Source: Acidisarcina polymorpha
GTDB taxonomy: Bacteria > Acidobacteriota > Terriglobia > Terriglobales > Acidobacteriaceae
NCBI RefSeq assembly: GCF_003330725.1
Contig: NZ_CP030840.1
Span: 4,836,001-4,900,000 of the forward strand
Direction of reading: 5' to 3'
DNA length: 64,000 bases
Part shown: in pieces, positions 17,036-25,429 of the stretch
Numbering within the stretch: position 1 is the stretch's first letter
Layout: the number at the start of each line of letters is the position of its first letter
The notes under the pieces: generated by a model
Database searches by the model: none
Told to the model about the DNA's origin: nothing
The model's input: the letters and a program-made list of their open reading frames with translations, nothing else
Made by a program: the position numbers and the translations under genes

Positions 17036-17431
17036 GACGAGCTTCCTATGAATGAGCGAGAGGCTATACAGCTAGGAAGGCAACGTCTTCCATACTGAAG
17101 GATTTGTAATCATGACCACAAGTGCATTCGGCGCATTTGTTGGCTGCTGCGCCTTTTTCGATCTCTGCCTGCTCGGCAGTAGTCAGATCCTGAGCGAAAT
17201 TCCGCAGTCATTCCTGCTGTCGTCAACTCTAAGATCAAGCTCCGCAGGTGTACCGGATTGCTCATCAAATCGCGCGGCATTAGCCGAACATGGAAGACGA
17301 TGACTTGAAAGCGAAGCCGTGCTCATGCATCCATGGGGAAGATGCTTCCTTCGATCGAGAGACGCCGTGTTCTGTGCCAACCTGAGTATCGTGCTGTTGG
17401 AAGTTCCGCTAGGGACTCGTTCCGACCGCGC
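17036..17431. other. Intergenic stretch upstream of the Mla operon
   Basis: No supported gene. An open frame at 17112-17303 (63 codons) has no ribosome site and no recognisable product. This region should hold the promoter of the Mla-type operon; no clear consensus promoter was identified. Confidence 0.4.
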
Positions 17432-18208
17432 ATGGTTTTGTGCATGATCGCCCGCTTTTTTGAGCTTTTTGGCAAAATTACGCTGTTCGGGCTTGCCGCC
17501 ATCCGCGATGTCTTCCGGCCCCCGTTTGAGTTGTTCTATTTCCTGCAGCAGCTCTACGAAATCGGTGTCGGTTCACTTTTGCTTATCCTCACCTCCGGCT
17601 TCGCGCTCGGCGTAGTTATGACGCTTCATACCCGCGGCACCCTTATCCAGTTCGGGGCAGAGTCCGAGATTCCGACGTTTCAGGCCATGTCTTTCCTCAA
17701 TGAGATTGGCCCGCTCGTCGCCGCGCTCCTCATCGCCGGTCGAGTCGGGGCAGGCATCGGCGCACAACTCGCCAATATGCGGGCCACCGAGCAGATCGAC
17801 GCAATCGAAACCCTTTCTATCGACTCCTTCAAGTTTCTCGTTGTCACTCGCATTGTCGCCTGCACCCTCATGCTGCCGATCCTTACTGTTTTCATGGACG
17901 CCGCCGGCATCCTCGGCGGCTTCGCATCAGAGCGGGTGGTCTCACACCTTAGCTTTCGACTTTACTTCAGCCGTGCCTTCGATGGCATCGCCATCGCTAA
18001 CTTGATCCCACCCACACTCAAAACTGCCGTTTTTGGCTTCCTCATCGGCACCATCTCCTGCTTTTTCGGATACACCACCGATGAAGGTTCCGATGGTGTT
18101 CGCCGGGCCTCCACCAGCAGTGTCGTCGTTTCCTCACTGGCCGTCATCCTTGCCGATGTCATCCTGGTCAAGCTCATCTTCTTCATATTCCCGGACCAGG
18201 CGATATGA
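17432..18208 (+). CDS. mlaE: MlaE-family ABC transporter permease
   Basis: An inner-membrane permease of about 258 residues with five or six hydrophobic helices. Family motifs are visible: LTSGFALGVVMTLHTRGTLI, the conserved FLNEIGPLVAALLIAGRVGAG stretch, and ATEQIDAIETLSID, the coupling region that touches the ATPase. MlaE works with MlaF and MlaD to move phospholipids between membranes. Initiation at the ATG 17432 fits the family length; the frame opens upstream at 17333 but the extra 33 residues look noncoding. It overlaps the ATPase gene by 4 bases (ATGA), so the three genes are coupled. Confidence 0.9.
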   Translation: MVLCMIARFFELFGKITLFGLAAIRDVFRPPFELFYFLQQLYEIGVGSLLLILTSGFALGVVMTLHTRGTLIQFGAESEIPTFQAMSFLNEIGPLVAALLIAGRVGAGIGAQLANMRATEQIDAIETLSIDSFKFLVVTRIVACTLMLPILTVFMDAAGILGGFASERVVSHLSFRLYFSRAFDGIAIANLIPPTLKTAVFGFLIGTISCFFGYTTDEGSDGVRRASTSSVVVSSLAVILADVILVKLIFFIFPDQAI

Positions 18209-18984
18209 AAAAAGAGCACAAAGACCAGGTTCAGCCCGATCCGAATATGCCCGCGATTGCCTTCTCTCAGGTCCATAAGGGCTTCGACAGCCGCAAGGTG
18301 CTTGACGATATTTCCTTCTCCATCGTCACGGGTGAGACCATCTGCATCCTTGGCCGTAGCGGTACCGGGAAAAGCGTCGCCCTTCGCCTCATGATTGGTC
18401 TGATGAAGGCCGATAGTGGCACGGTGACGGTCATGGGAGAAGACGTGGCCACACTCGATGCCGTGGGCCTTTCTCATATGCGCCGCAGAATGGGTTTTCT
18501 GTTTCAGAGCGGAGCCCTTTTTGATTCTTTTTCCGTCCGCGACAATCTGGCGCTTCCGTTGCGGCGCTTGAATAAGGAGAAATCCGAAGGCGAGATCAAG
18601 GACGCCGTCGAGGAAGCGCTCCAACAAGTCGGACTTGAAGAAGAGGGCGAAAAGATGCCCTCCGCTCTTTCAGGGGGTATGCAGAAACGCGCCGGTCTCG
18701 CACGCGCTCTCGTTCTTCAGCCACAGATCCTGCTCATCGACGAACCCAGTAGCGGCCTTGATCGCATCACCGCCTGTGAGATCAACGACCTCCTGCTTAA
18801 AATCAAAACTGAGCGCCACACCACCATGGCGATCGTCACCCACGATATCTACGGCGCGCGACGCATCGGAGACAAGTTCGTCGTGCTTGATGAAACCAAA
18901 CTGCTTGCCTTCGGCACGCCGAAAGAGCTTGACGAGCGGCATGACCATCGTCTGAATCAATTCATCTCGGAGGCCGGGCGGTGA
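18205..18984 (+). CDS. mlaF: MlaF-family ABC transporter ATPase
   Basis: A 259-residue ATP-binding subunit with Walker A GRSGTGKSVALR, the Q-loop in FLFQSGALFDSFSVRDN, the signature LSGGMQKRAGLARAL, Walker B ILLIDEPSSGLD and the H-loop in AIVTHDI. The RMGFLFQSGALFDS and GGMQKRAGLARA forms are typical of MlaF/Ttg2A-type ATPases. It energises phospholipid movement through the MlaE permease. Coupled by ATGA overlaps to both neighbours. Nothing unusual in key residues. Confidence 0.92.
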   Translation: MKKEHKDQVQPDPNMPAIAFSQVHKGFDSRKVLDDISFSIVTGETICILGRSGTGKSVALRLMIGLMKADSGTVTVMGEDVATLDAVGLSHMRRRMGFLFQSGALFDSFSVRDNLALPLRRLNKEKSEGEIKDAVEEALQQVGLEEEGEKMPSALSGGMQKRAGLARALVLQPQILLIDEPSSGLDRITACEINDLLLKIKTERHTTMAIVTHDIYGARRIGDKFVVLDETKLLAFGTPKELDERHDHRLNQFISEAGR

Positions 18985-20366
18985 ATCAACGCAATCTATG
19001 GGTCGGCATTCTCGTCGCGGTCGCCATCGTCCTCTTCGGCACGGGTCTCTTCTTAATAGGGAGTCAGCATCGAGCCTTTCGCCACCACGTCGTTTTCTAC
19101 AGCGATCTCGCCAATGTCGATGGCATCGGCAAGGGTGCCAAGGTGCGCGTCAACGGCATGGACGCAGGAGAAGTCGAAAATATCTCCATTCCCTCCCGGC
19201 CGTCGCAGAAGTTCCGTATCAAGCTCAAGCTGGATGAGCGTCTTCATGGCCTCATTCGCGAGGATTCCCTCGTATCCATAGAGACGGAGGGCCTCGTCGG
19301 TGACAAGTTCCTCCTCGTGCGCAGCGGCACAGATCAGTCCCCCGAGGCTCCTGCGAGCTTCACTCTGCCAAGCAAAGAGCCGTTTGAGATCGGCAAGATG
19401 CTCGATAAGGCCGACGGCCTTATCGCGCAAATGGGCGGCACCATCACGCAGGTCAATGGCACCATTGCCGACGTCCAGGGCCACCTCGATGGCGCTCTCG
19501 GCGCGGTCACCACCACGGTCAACAACACGAACGGCATCGTAACCGACATCCGCCACGGCAAAGGTACCGCTGGCGTCCTGCTCGAAGACCCCGCTACCGC
19601 GGCAAACGTCCGCCATATCGTCACCAACACCCAACAGGTGACCCAGAGCCTCCAAGCTACTGCGGAGCAGGTCAACGGTATCGTGCAAGACGTCCAGCAA
19701 CGCCAACTCGTCGCGAAGATCGATGACACCATCAATAGTGCAAAGAGCGCTTCACAGCAACTCGATCAGGCTTCGCGTCACGTCAATACGACGCTGCAGA
19801 CTGCGCTCGGTCCAGACCAGTACGGGAGAGACGGCGGCGTCAACTTGCGTCAGTCCCTCACTAACGTCAACGATGCCAGTGGCAATCTTGCCGACGATAC
19901 AGAGGCCCTCAAGCATGAGTTCTTCTTCAGGGGTTTCTTTAAGAGTCGCGGCTATGACAATCTGGACCAGATTCCGGTTCAGCCCTACCGCAACCGGAAG
20001 ATATTCCGCAAGCTCTCGGAAGACCGGCAGTGGATTGACGCCCCGGCCCTGTTCACAGAAAACCCGGACGGGACCGAGACCCTTTCCGCCGCCGGTCGCC
20101 TGCAGTTGGACAACGACGCCGCCCGCATTGACGGGCTGCACGACTCACCGCTCATCGTGGAAGGTTATGCTGACGCCGGTACCCCAGCGGATCAGCTCAT
20201 TGGCTCACGCGAGCGCGCTGCGCTCGTTCGCACCTACCTGCAGCATCGTTTTCAGATCGCACCAAAAAATACCGGCATTATCGGTCTAAGTGCCACACCG
20301 CCTAGAGCCGCCGGTAAATCCACCTGGAACGGCATCTGCCTAGTCCACCTCAGCAAGTCCAAGTAG
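18981..20366 (+). CDS. mlaD: MlaD/MCE-domain protein with a C-terminal OmpA-like domain
   Basis: A 461-residue protein with one N-terminal membrane helix (residues 7-26), an MCE domain (about 35-120; VFYSDLANVDGIGKGAKVRVN is the opening), a long helical Asn/Gln/Thr-rich region (about 150-300) and a C-terminal OmpA-like region (about 370-455; LIVEGYADAG then SRERAALVRTYL). MCE proteins bind lipids; the longer helical region resembles those of tunnel-forming MCE proteins. An OmpA-like end could anchor it to peptidoglycan, linking the inner-membrane transporter to the envelope. E. coli MlaD lacks such an end. It is coupled to the ATPase gene by ATGA overlap. Confidence 0.85.
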   Translation: MNQRNLWVGILVAVAIVLFGTGLFLIGSQHRAFRHHVVFYSDLANVDGIGKGAKVRVNGMDAGEVENISIPSRPSQKFRIKLKLDERLHGLIREDSLVSIETEGLVGDKFLLVRSGTDQSPEAPASFTLPSKEPFEIGKMLDKADGLIAQMGGTITQVNGTIADVQGHLDGALGAVTTTVNNTNGIVTDIRHGKGTAGVLLEDPATAANVRHIVTNTQQVTQSLQATAEQVNGIVQDVQQRQLVAKIDDTINSAKSASQQLDQASRHVNTTLQTALGPDQYGRDGGVNLRQSLTNVNDASGNLADDTEALKHEFFFRGFFKSRGYDNLDQIPVQPYRNRKIFRKLSEDRQWIDAPALFTENPDGTETLSAAGRLQLDNDAARIDGLHDSPLIVEGYADAGTPADQLIGSRERAALVRTYLQHRFQIAPKNTGIIGLSATPPRAAGKSTWNGICLVHLSKSK

Positions 20367-20543
20367 CCTGTGGCGTAGATCGCTGGCGTACGTAAATGTC
20401 CGTTTCGTCCGCACCCCACCCCCGAGTAGGGCACTTCTATCCGGCGTTAAGACGATCACTATACAGAATCAGTCTTATCAGACGTAACCTGTTTAGAATC
20501 ATATAGTTATCTGACCGCCGATTGACCTGGGGTGAAGCGGCCT

Positions 20544-20655
20544 CTACCTACCGTCCAGTTGTAGAAAATCTTCGAACTTTCGCTCGACGAGTGCAATGGC
20601 CTGTTCTCGCCAGTCGAGATCGGCATTGGTAAACACAATGCGACTTGTCGGGAGT
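20544..20655 (-). pseudogene. C-terminal remnant of an unidentified gene
   Basis: On the minus strand about 36 codons read as protein-like sequence ending in a TAG at 20544-20546. The readable core includes FTNADLDWREQAIALVERKF, with normal amphipathic spacing, and the frame is closed by a TAA upstream without a start codon or ribosome site. It appears to be the tail of a gene whose 5' part has been lost. The family is not recognised. It lies in the 330-base space between the MlaD and VOC genes. Confidence 0.35.
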
Positions 20656-20695
20656 TATCTTCTGGGTTGACGCCCCGACCTGCATATCGGGCCGC

Positions 20696-21343
20696 CTAGT
20701 CGGCGGGTCCTGCAAAGAGAATCAGGTTGCCGTCCAGATCCGCAACAACAAAGGTTCTGCTGCCCCACGGTTCCTTCTTCAATGCTTGTTGAAATGGAAC
20801 TTCTGCGCCCTTGAAGTCTAAGAACAACTGCTTGATTTCGCTCGCCGTGGCAACTGTGATTGAAGCGGAGAGCAAACCTTCCCGCTTGCGAACGTCACCA
20901 ACAAAAACGGGTTCAAAAACTAGCCGCAAGTTCAATCGGGCGTTGTCGCGACTAAGCTGCCCATAGAATGGCGGATCGCCGTAGACGAATTCCACTTTGA
21001 AGCCAAGCTTCTCTGTGTAGAAGTCGCATGATCGTTGAAAATTCGCAACGAAGAGTTGCGCTTCGATGAAGGCGAAAATAGGAAGGGACGGTGTCTGCTT
21101 AGGTGTATCGCTCATGGGATCTGCTCCTGATATGAGCGCCTGCCACTTGTCGAATCCCTCTTGTCGCGCAACAAGCTCCTGGGCATCCGCGAGCTTGAAA
21201 CCTGATTCCAGTATTTCCAAGTCTCCCATCGAACTGAATCGAGGCAGCGTGGACCTGATCTGAGCCGCGACGGGGTAATACCGTTCACGGTGCCAGCGCA
21301 GATACTGTTTGGCTTGCTTCTTAAGGTTGTCGATGTTCGGCAT
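20696..21343 (-). CDS. VOC (glyoxalase/bleomycin-resistance fold) protein with an extra N-terminal helical module
   Basis: A 215-residue protein in two parts. Residues about 1-75 are helical (LKKQAKQYLRWHRERYYPVA; ELVARQEGFDKWQALI) and resemble the first 65 residues of the ankyrin protein encoded at 23573-24811. Residues about 88-213 form a vicinal-oxygen-chelate domain: FVANFQRSCDFYTEKLGFKVEF, YGQLSRDNARLNLRLVF and the closing TFVVADLDGNLILFAGP. Such domains bind metals or sequester toxic molecules; without the full metal ligands this may be a binding protein rather than an enzyme. Weak ribosome site. In minus-strand order it follows the ankyrin gene, interrupted only by a group II intron. 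Confidence 0.82.
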   Translation of the reverse strand: MPNIDNLKKQAKQYLRWHRERYYPVAAQIRSTLPRFSSMGDLEILESGFKLADAQELVARQEGFDKWQALISGADPMSDTPKQTPSLPIFAFIEAQLFVANFQRSCDFYTEKLGFKVEFVYGDPPFYGQLSRDNARLNLRLVFEPVFVGDVRKREGLLSASITVATASEIKQLFLDFKGAEVPFQQALKKEPWGSRTFVVADLDGNLILFAGPAD

Positions 21344-21540
21344 AGGCGCAACTTCGCTCGAAGATCGTAGGTAGGCGTTGCCTTTTCGATCTACCGTTGC
21401 GCCCTACGCAGCACTATTAGTTTCGCTTTGAAGCGCTTCGTTGTCAATCCATATACTCGTGGGCCGGAGTGAGAAGCGAAAGTCCCTTAAACGCATTTGT
21501 CGGAATTGATGACTCTCGGTTGAGCTAAATCGCCGATGTA

Positions 21541-23442
21541 GTGCGCCGGGATAAACCGGCATGAAGCAGGGAATGCAAGAGTCCTACGAGAAAGGAGTAG
21601 CGAACCGCTCGGCCCCGAGTTTTGCGTTGCGCACCGCGAGGTGCTCGGCGAAGCGTAAACAGGGGTACAGGTGGGCTGGGTATTGAGCTTCGAAAAGATG
21701 CAATCAGGACGCTGACGCTTTTGCATTGGCGGAAGGCAACACGGGAGGGAGCGATATCGCGAGTTCCTGACCGATCCTGCGTAGTCGTAGACCCCAGACA
21801 CGCCTGGAAGCTTCATGCACGAGAACCGGGAGACCTCGGAGGCTCCTGCTGGCAACAGTAGCAGGACGGCGGGTAAAGGCTCAGGCCGTAAGGCCCGCAT
21901 GAACGTCCCCGAGGAGTCGGACAGCGGCGTATTACCTATGAATCATTCGAACAAAATCGAGCAGTCGATGGCGGAGAGTGAGGAGGGAAGGCCGCTGATC
22001 AAGGAGAACATCCATCAGTCCAGCACGCGCCCGACACAGAGCGGGGCACGCGTGTCACAGGGGCTGGCGGGTGTGCGGAAAGCAGCAAGGGAACACAAGG
22101 AGAGGAAGTTCACCACTCTGCTTCACCACGTCACAGTCGATCTGCTAAGGGACAGCTTCGGTTCTCTGAAGCGCAAGGCTGCACCCGGCGTGGATGGGAT
22201 GACGTGGCAGGAGTATGAAGCTGGGCTGGAGGGTCGGCTTGCCGATCTGCACAGCCGGGTGCATCGCGGCGCGTATCGGGCGCTTCCATCGAGAAGGGTT
22301 TACATCGAGAAAGGCGACGGACGGAAACGTCCGCTCGGGATCGCGGCAGTGGAGGACAAGATCGTCCAGCACGCAGTGGTCACCATCCTCAACCAGATTT
22401 ATGAGGAGGACTTCCTCGGCTTCTCGTACGGTTTTCGTCCGGGACGCAGCCAGCATAAGGCGCTGGATGCGTTGTTTTATGCGCTCGTGAAGAGGAAGGT
22501 GAACTACGTACTTGATGCCGACATCCAGGGCTTCTTCGATAACCTCGACAAAGCGTGGATGATCAAGTTCGTCGAGCATCGCGTCGCCGACCGACGCATC
22601 CTGCGCCTGATCCAGAAATGGCTCAAGGCCGGGGTGATGGAGGACGGGAAATGGTCGGACACGGAGACAGGTACTCCGCAGGGGTCGGTGATCTCACCGC
22701 TCCTTGCCAACATCTATCTCCACTATGTGTTCGATCTCTGGGTGGACGTCTGGCGCAAGAAGTGTGCGCGAGGCGAGGTGATCGTTCTCCGCTATGCGGA
22801 CGACATCGTCCTCGGCTTCCAGTGGGGTACGGACGCAGACCGTTTCCGCAAGAGCTTGGAAGAACGGCTGGGGAAGTTCAGACTGGAGCTGCACCCGGAA
22901 AAGACGCGCCGGATCGAATTCGGGCGGTATGCCGAACAGAACCGGAAACGAAGAGGAGAAGGCAAGCCGGAGACCTTCGACTTCCTTGGCTTCACGCATA
23001 TCAGCGGGAAGAATGGGAACGGGTCTTATGCCGTGCGGCGCATGACGATCCGCAAGCGCATGCGAAAGAAGCTGCAAGAGATCAAGCAGCAACTCAGGAT
23101 GCGCATGCATGATCCCGTGCCTGAGACCGGCGCGTGGCTCAGGTCAGTTGTACAGGGGTACTTCCACTACTACGCTGTGCCCGGAAATCTCGATAGCCTC
23201 GGGCTTTTCCGGGAACGCGTGCTCCGCTACTGGGGGCAAGCGCTGAAGCGCCGTAGTCAGAGACACCGGTACGCCTGGGCGCGTCGTCTCAAACTGGCCG
23301 CACAATGGCTTCCTACACCTCGCGTGATGCATCCTTGGCCCCTTGACCGCTTCGCCGCCACTCATCCGAGATAGGAGCCGCATGCGCTAAGGAGCGCTCG
23401 TGCGGATCTGTGCGGGGGGCGATCAGTAATGATCGTCCCTAC
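21541..23442 (+). mobile_element. Group II intron with an encoded reverse transcriptase
   Basis: The 5' end matches the group II consensus (GTGCGCCGGG at 21541). The 3' part has a domain V-like hairpin at 23375-23408 (GAGCCGCATGCGCT, an AAGG loop, and the pairing strand ending CGTGCGGATC) and a domain VI hairpin around GATCAGTAATGATC, ending in CTAC near 23442. The exact 3' end is uncertain by a few bases. Size about 1.9 kb. It lies between the VOC and ankyrin genes without breaking an obvious gene. The intron-encoded protein occupies most of it. It moves by retrohoming through an RNA intermediate. Confidence 0.88.
21899..23374 (+). CDS. ltrA: Group II intron reverse transcriptase/maturase without endonuclease domain
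   Basis: An approximately 491-residue reverse transcriptase-maturase. Visible RT blocks include AAPGVDGMTWQEYE, RPLGIAAVEDKIVQ, GFSYGFRPGRS, LDADIQGFFDNLDK, GTPQGSVISPLLANIYLHY and the catalytic YADDIVLGF. The maturase X region follows (TFDFLGFTHISGK, GWYHYYAVPGN-like FHYYAVPGN). The protein ends soon after, with no HNH endonuclease domain, so mobility would rely on nicked or replicating targets. The frame opens upstream (ATG at 21815), but ATG 21899 (MNVPEESDSG) matches the usual start of this group. The stop lies right at the domain V RNA. Confidence 0.92.
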   Translation: MNVPEESDSGVLPMNHSNKIEQSMAESEEGRPLIKENIHQSSTRPTQSGARVSQGLAGVRKAAREHKERKFTTLLHHVTVDLLRDSFGSLKRKAAPGVDGMTWQEYEAGLEGRLADLHSRVHRGAYRALPSRRVYIEKGDGRKRPLGIAAVEDKIVQHAVVTILNQIYEEDFLGFSYGFRPGRSQHKALDALFYALVKRKVNYVLDADIQGFFDNLDKAWMIKFVEHRVADRRILRLIQKWLKAGVMEDGKWSDTETGTPQGSVISPLLANIYLHYVFDLWVDVWRKKCARGEVIVLRYADDIVLGFQWGTDADRFRKSLEERLGKFRLELHPEKTRRIEFGRYAEQNRKRRGEGKPETFDFLGFTHISGKNGNGSYAVRRMTIRKRMRKKLQEIKQQLRMRMHDPVPETGAWLRSVVQGYFHYYAVPGNLDSLGLFRERVLRYWGQALKRRSQRHRYAWARRLKLAAQWLPTPRVMHPWPLDRFAATHPR

Positions 23443-23572
23443 CGCGACCGTTTCGAGCAAAGATCGATCTGGAAACGTGCATCGGCCTGAAGTCACCACT
23501 TGAGCGTCAAACGGTATACACAACCCAAGTCGACACCCACCGAGACTTCTTGGTGGATTCGAAGGGCGTTCG

Positions 23573-24811
23573 TCAGTCCGAATCTTTCGAGTTGGGATGA
23601 TTTCTCAACAGCGCGACAGCTTGGTTGCCTGATTCCGGGAAGCGCTCGGCATATTCGAGCGCACTCCCCTCAAACACTTCGTCAAGGCGTTCGTAGTGAC
23701 CGGGTATGCGGCAGCGCACGCTAAGGTCCGCTCCTTTTTCTAATAGCAGCCGCACAACTGCAAGACCGCGGTCGCCACCCTGCGTAGCAGCGTGGAATAT
23801 CGGTGTTTGTCCTCCGATCCCATCCGCGTCTATCAAAGCAGTCTCATTGACGCCGGCACCGGAATCGATCAGTAATCGGGCGACATCAGCGTGCCCGAAT
23901 TCCGCTGCGACGTGTAGCAACGTGGCGCCTTTCAAGGTCAGCATTCTCCCGCCGGTAGTCCCGATATCAAGGGACGGATACCTCTTCTGCAAGATTGACC
24001 GATCCTCATGAATCAGTTCGCTCACCATCTGGACATCACCACGAATGGCGGCGAGGACACCCAGCTCGTCGTACTTGGAGGTGCCTCCGGCATCTTGCAA
24101 AAGTTTGATCGATTCGTTCAGAGCATCCGAGCTTCGGACATAGGTCCCCAGGAGGCTGTCCAGGGCAGTTCCCGGATGTGCCTTGCCCATACGCTGCCAT
24201 CGTGATGCTGTGCCACAATCGGGGTCCGCGCCATGCTGTAGAAGCCAGCTCAGGGATGTCGGATCGATGACCTCGCACGGGGCGTACAGGATGGGAAAAC
24301 AATCGTGCCAGGCTGCATTCACATCCGCTCCGTGGCTCACGAGAAGCGCCATCATAGATGTTCGCGAACCACTGAGGCTCGCCCTCATCAGTGGCCCGTC
24401 TCCTCCCTCATGAACGTCGCATCCACTGCTGATCAGCCACTCCACGAGTTTCAGCCGTTCCTTCGTCGGTTCTCCATATCCGCGGCATTCGGCAGCCCAG
24501 CTCAACGGCCCATCGCCTCCATAGCCGATTGGCGCGATTCTCAGCTCCGGGTGTTTTGACAGCAACTTTCGAACTTCGGGCAGATCGTCGCCATCAATCG
24601 CTCCCTTCAGTGCGCCCGCCAGTGTTAGCGAAAGAACGTGGGCCTTCAGCTTTGGCCAACTCTGAAAGCCGTACAGGCATGCCGTTTCAAATAGCGCCGA
24701 TGCGAGCGAAGGCGCCGAGCCGCTTCTGAGGAGATCCTTGGCTTGATCTCTCAGGTGACGGAGGTTGGGGTTTGCAGGAAGTGTGAGCGCGGGGGGACGG
24801 GAATCTGACAT
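23573..24811 (-). CDS. Ankyrin-repeat protein
   Basis: A 412-residue protein with an N-terminal helical module (residues about 14-65; LRHLRDQAKDLLRSG then YGFQSWPKLKAHVLSL) and ankyrin repeats through much of the rest. Clear repeats include GATLLHVAAEFGHADVARLL followed by IDSGAGVNETALI, and QTPIFHAATQGGDRGLAVVR followed by LLLEKGADLSVRC. The N-terminal module recurs in the VOC gene at 20696-21343. No catalytic or export signal is visible; ankyrin repeats usually bind proteins. The ATG at 24811 follows AAAGGAG. Function unknown. Confidence 0.85.
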   Translation of the reverse strand: MSDSRPPALTLPANPNLRHLRDQAKDLLRSGSAPSLASALFETACLYGFQSWPKLKAHVLSLTLAGALKGAIDGDDLPEVRKLLSKHPELRIAPIGYGGDGPLSWAAECRGYGEPTKERLKLVEWLISSGCDVHEGGDGPLMRASLSGSRTSMMALLVSHGADVNAAWHDCFPILYAPCEVIDPTSLSWLLQHGADPDCGTASRWQRMGKAHPGTALDSLLGTYVRSSDALNESIKLLQDAGGTSKYDELGVLAAIRGDVQMVSELIHEDRSILQKRYPSLDIGTTGGRMLTLKGATLLHVAAEFGHADVARLLIDSGAGVNETALIDADGIGGQTPIFHAATQGGDRGLAVVRLLLEKGADLSVRCRIPGHYERLDEVFEGSALEYAERFPESGNQAVALLRNHPNSKDSD

Positions 24812-25429
24812 GCGAACTCCTTTCAAATGCCCGATGTTCGCTTTAGCGGGCTGAAAGAAGTTGCGCTAGGTCGGTCAAGCAAAGGTGGGCTTCTACCCTG
24901 TCCGCGAACCGGATGCGTCCTTCACGCTGGCTGAATGCTATACCTCCGTGGGCGTCGGTTCAAGCAAAGCCCCGCGTCGGGGATTTGACTCTACGGAATT
25001 CACTCGATCGGCGGATGAGTGCATCGGCCATCTCGTTAGCTCGAGTCCTCGGTTGCCGCTAAATCGCCGAGTCTCTTTGAGCCGCGGAGGGAAGGGTTGT
25101 CGCTTGTCTAGATAACTTAGTTGAAAAGCATGCCTTACAAAGTGCGCGTGCGATCTGGAGGAAGATATGCGCCTCCATCTCGAGCTTCGATGTTGAAGGT
25201 CTCAACCTTCAGTTCGAATTGATTGTGAACGAGCACGCGGTTGAAGAAAACCGTGGCATACGACGGCTAGGACCACGGAGCCGCGACGTAGTTCCAGCCG
25301 GAAATTCTCAAATGGTTTTTGTTTCATCCCTCCACCGTGTGACACATAGCGTGTCATGCATACTACGTATCAGAAGGTATTGAAGGTCACGCGATCAGTT
25401 TGGCTTTTTTTTGAGCTGGGCGGGTTTGG
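24812..25429. other. Gene-poor stretch with one gene remnant
   Basis: Apart from the remnant at 25135-25310 (minus strand) no gene can be supported. It contains a short inverted repeat TGACAC-N5-GTGTCA near 25338-25354, just beyond the 3' end of the secreted-protein gene that stops at 25430, which could aid termination. A 13-base string around 25067 (GCTAAATCGCCGA) also occurs immediately before the group II intron at about 21523. Confidence 0.45.
25135..25310 (-). pseudogene. Degraded C-terminal gene fragment with an internal stop
   Basis: On the minus strand a 43-codon segment ending in TAA at 25135-25137 reads as a plausible protein C-terminus (core FFNRVLVHNQFELKVETFN, then ARDGGAYLPPDR). 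It is preceded in the same frame by an in-frame TAG near 25268-25270 and a further protein-like segment (ISGWNYVAAPW). No start or ribosome site is present. It looks like a decayed gene; family not recognised. Confidence 0.35.
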
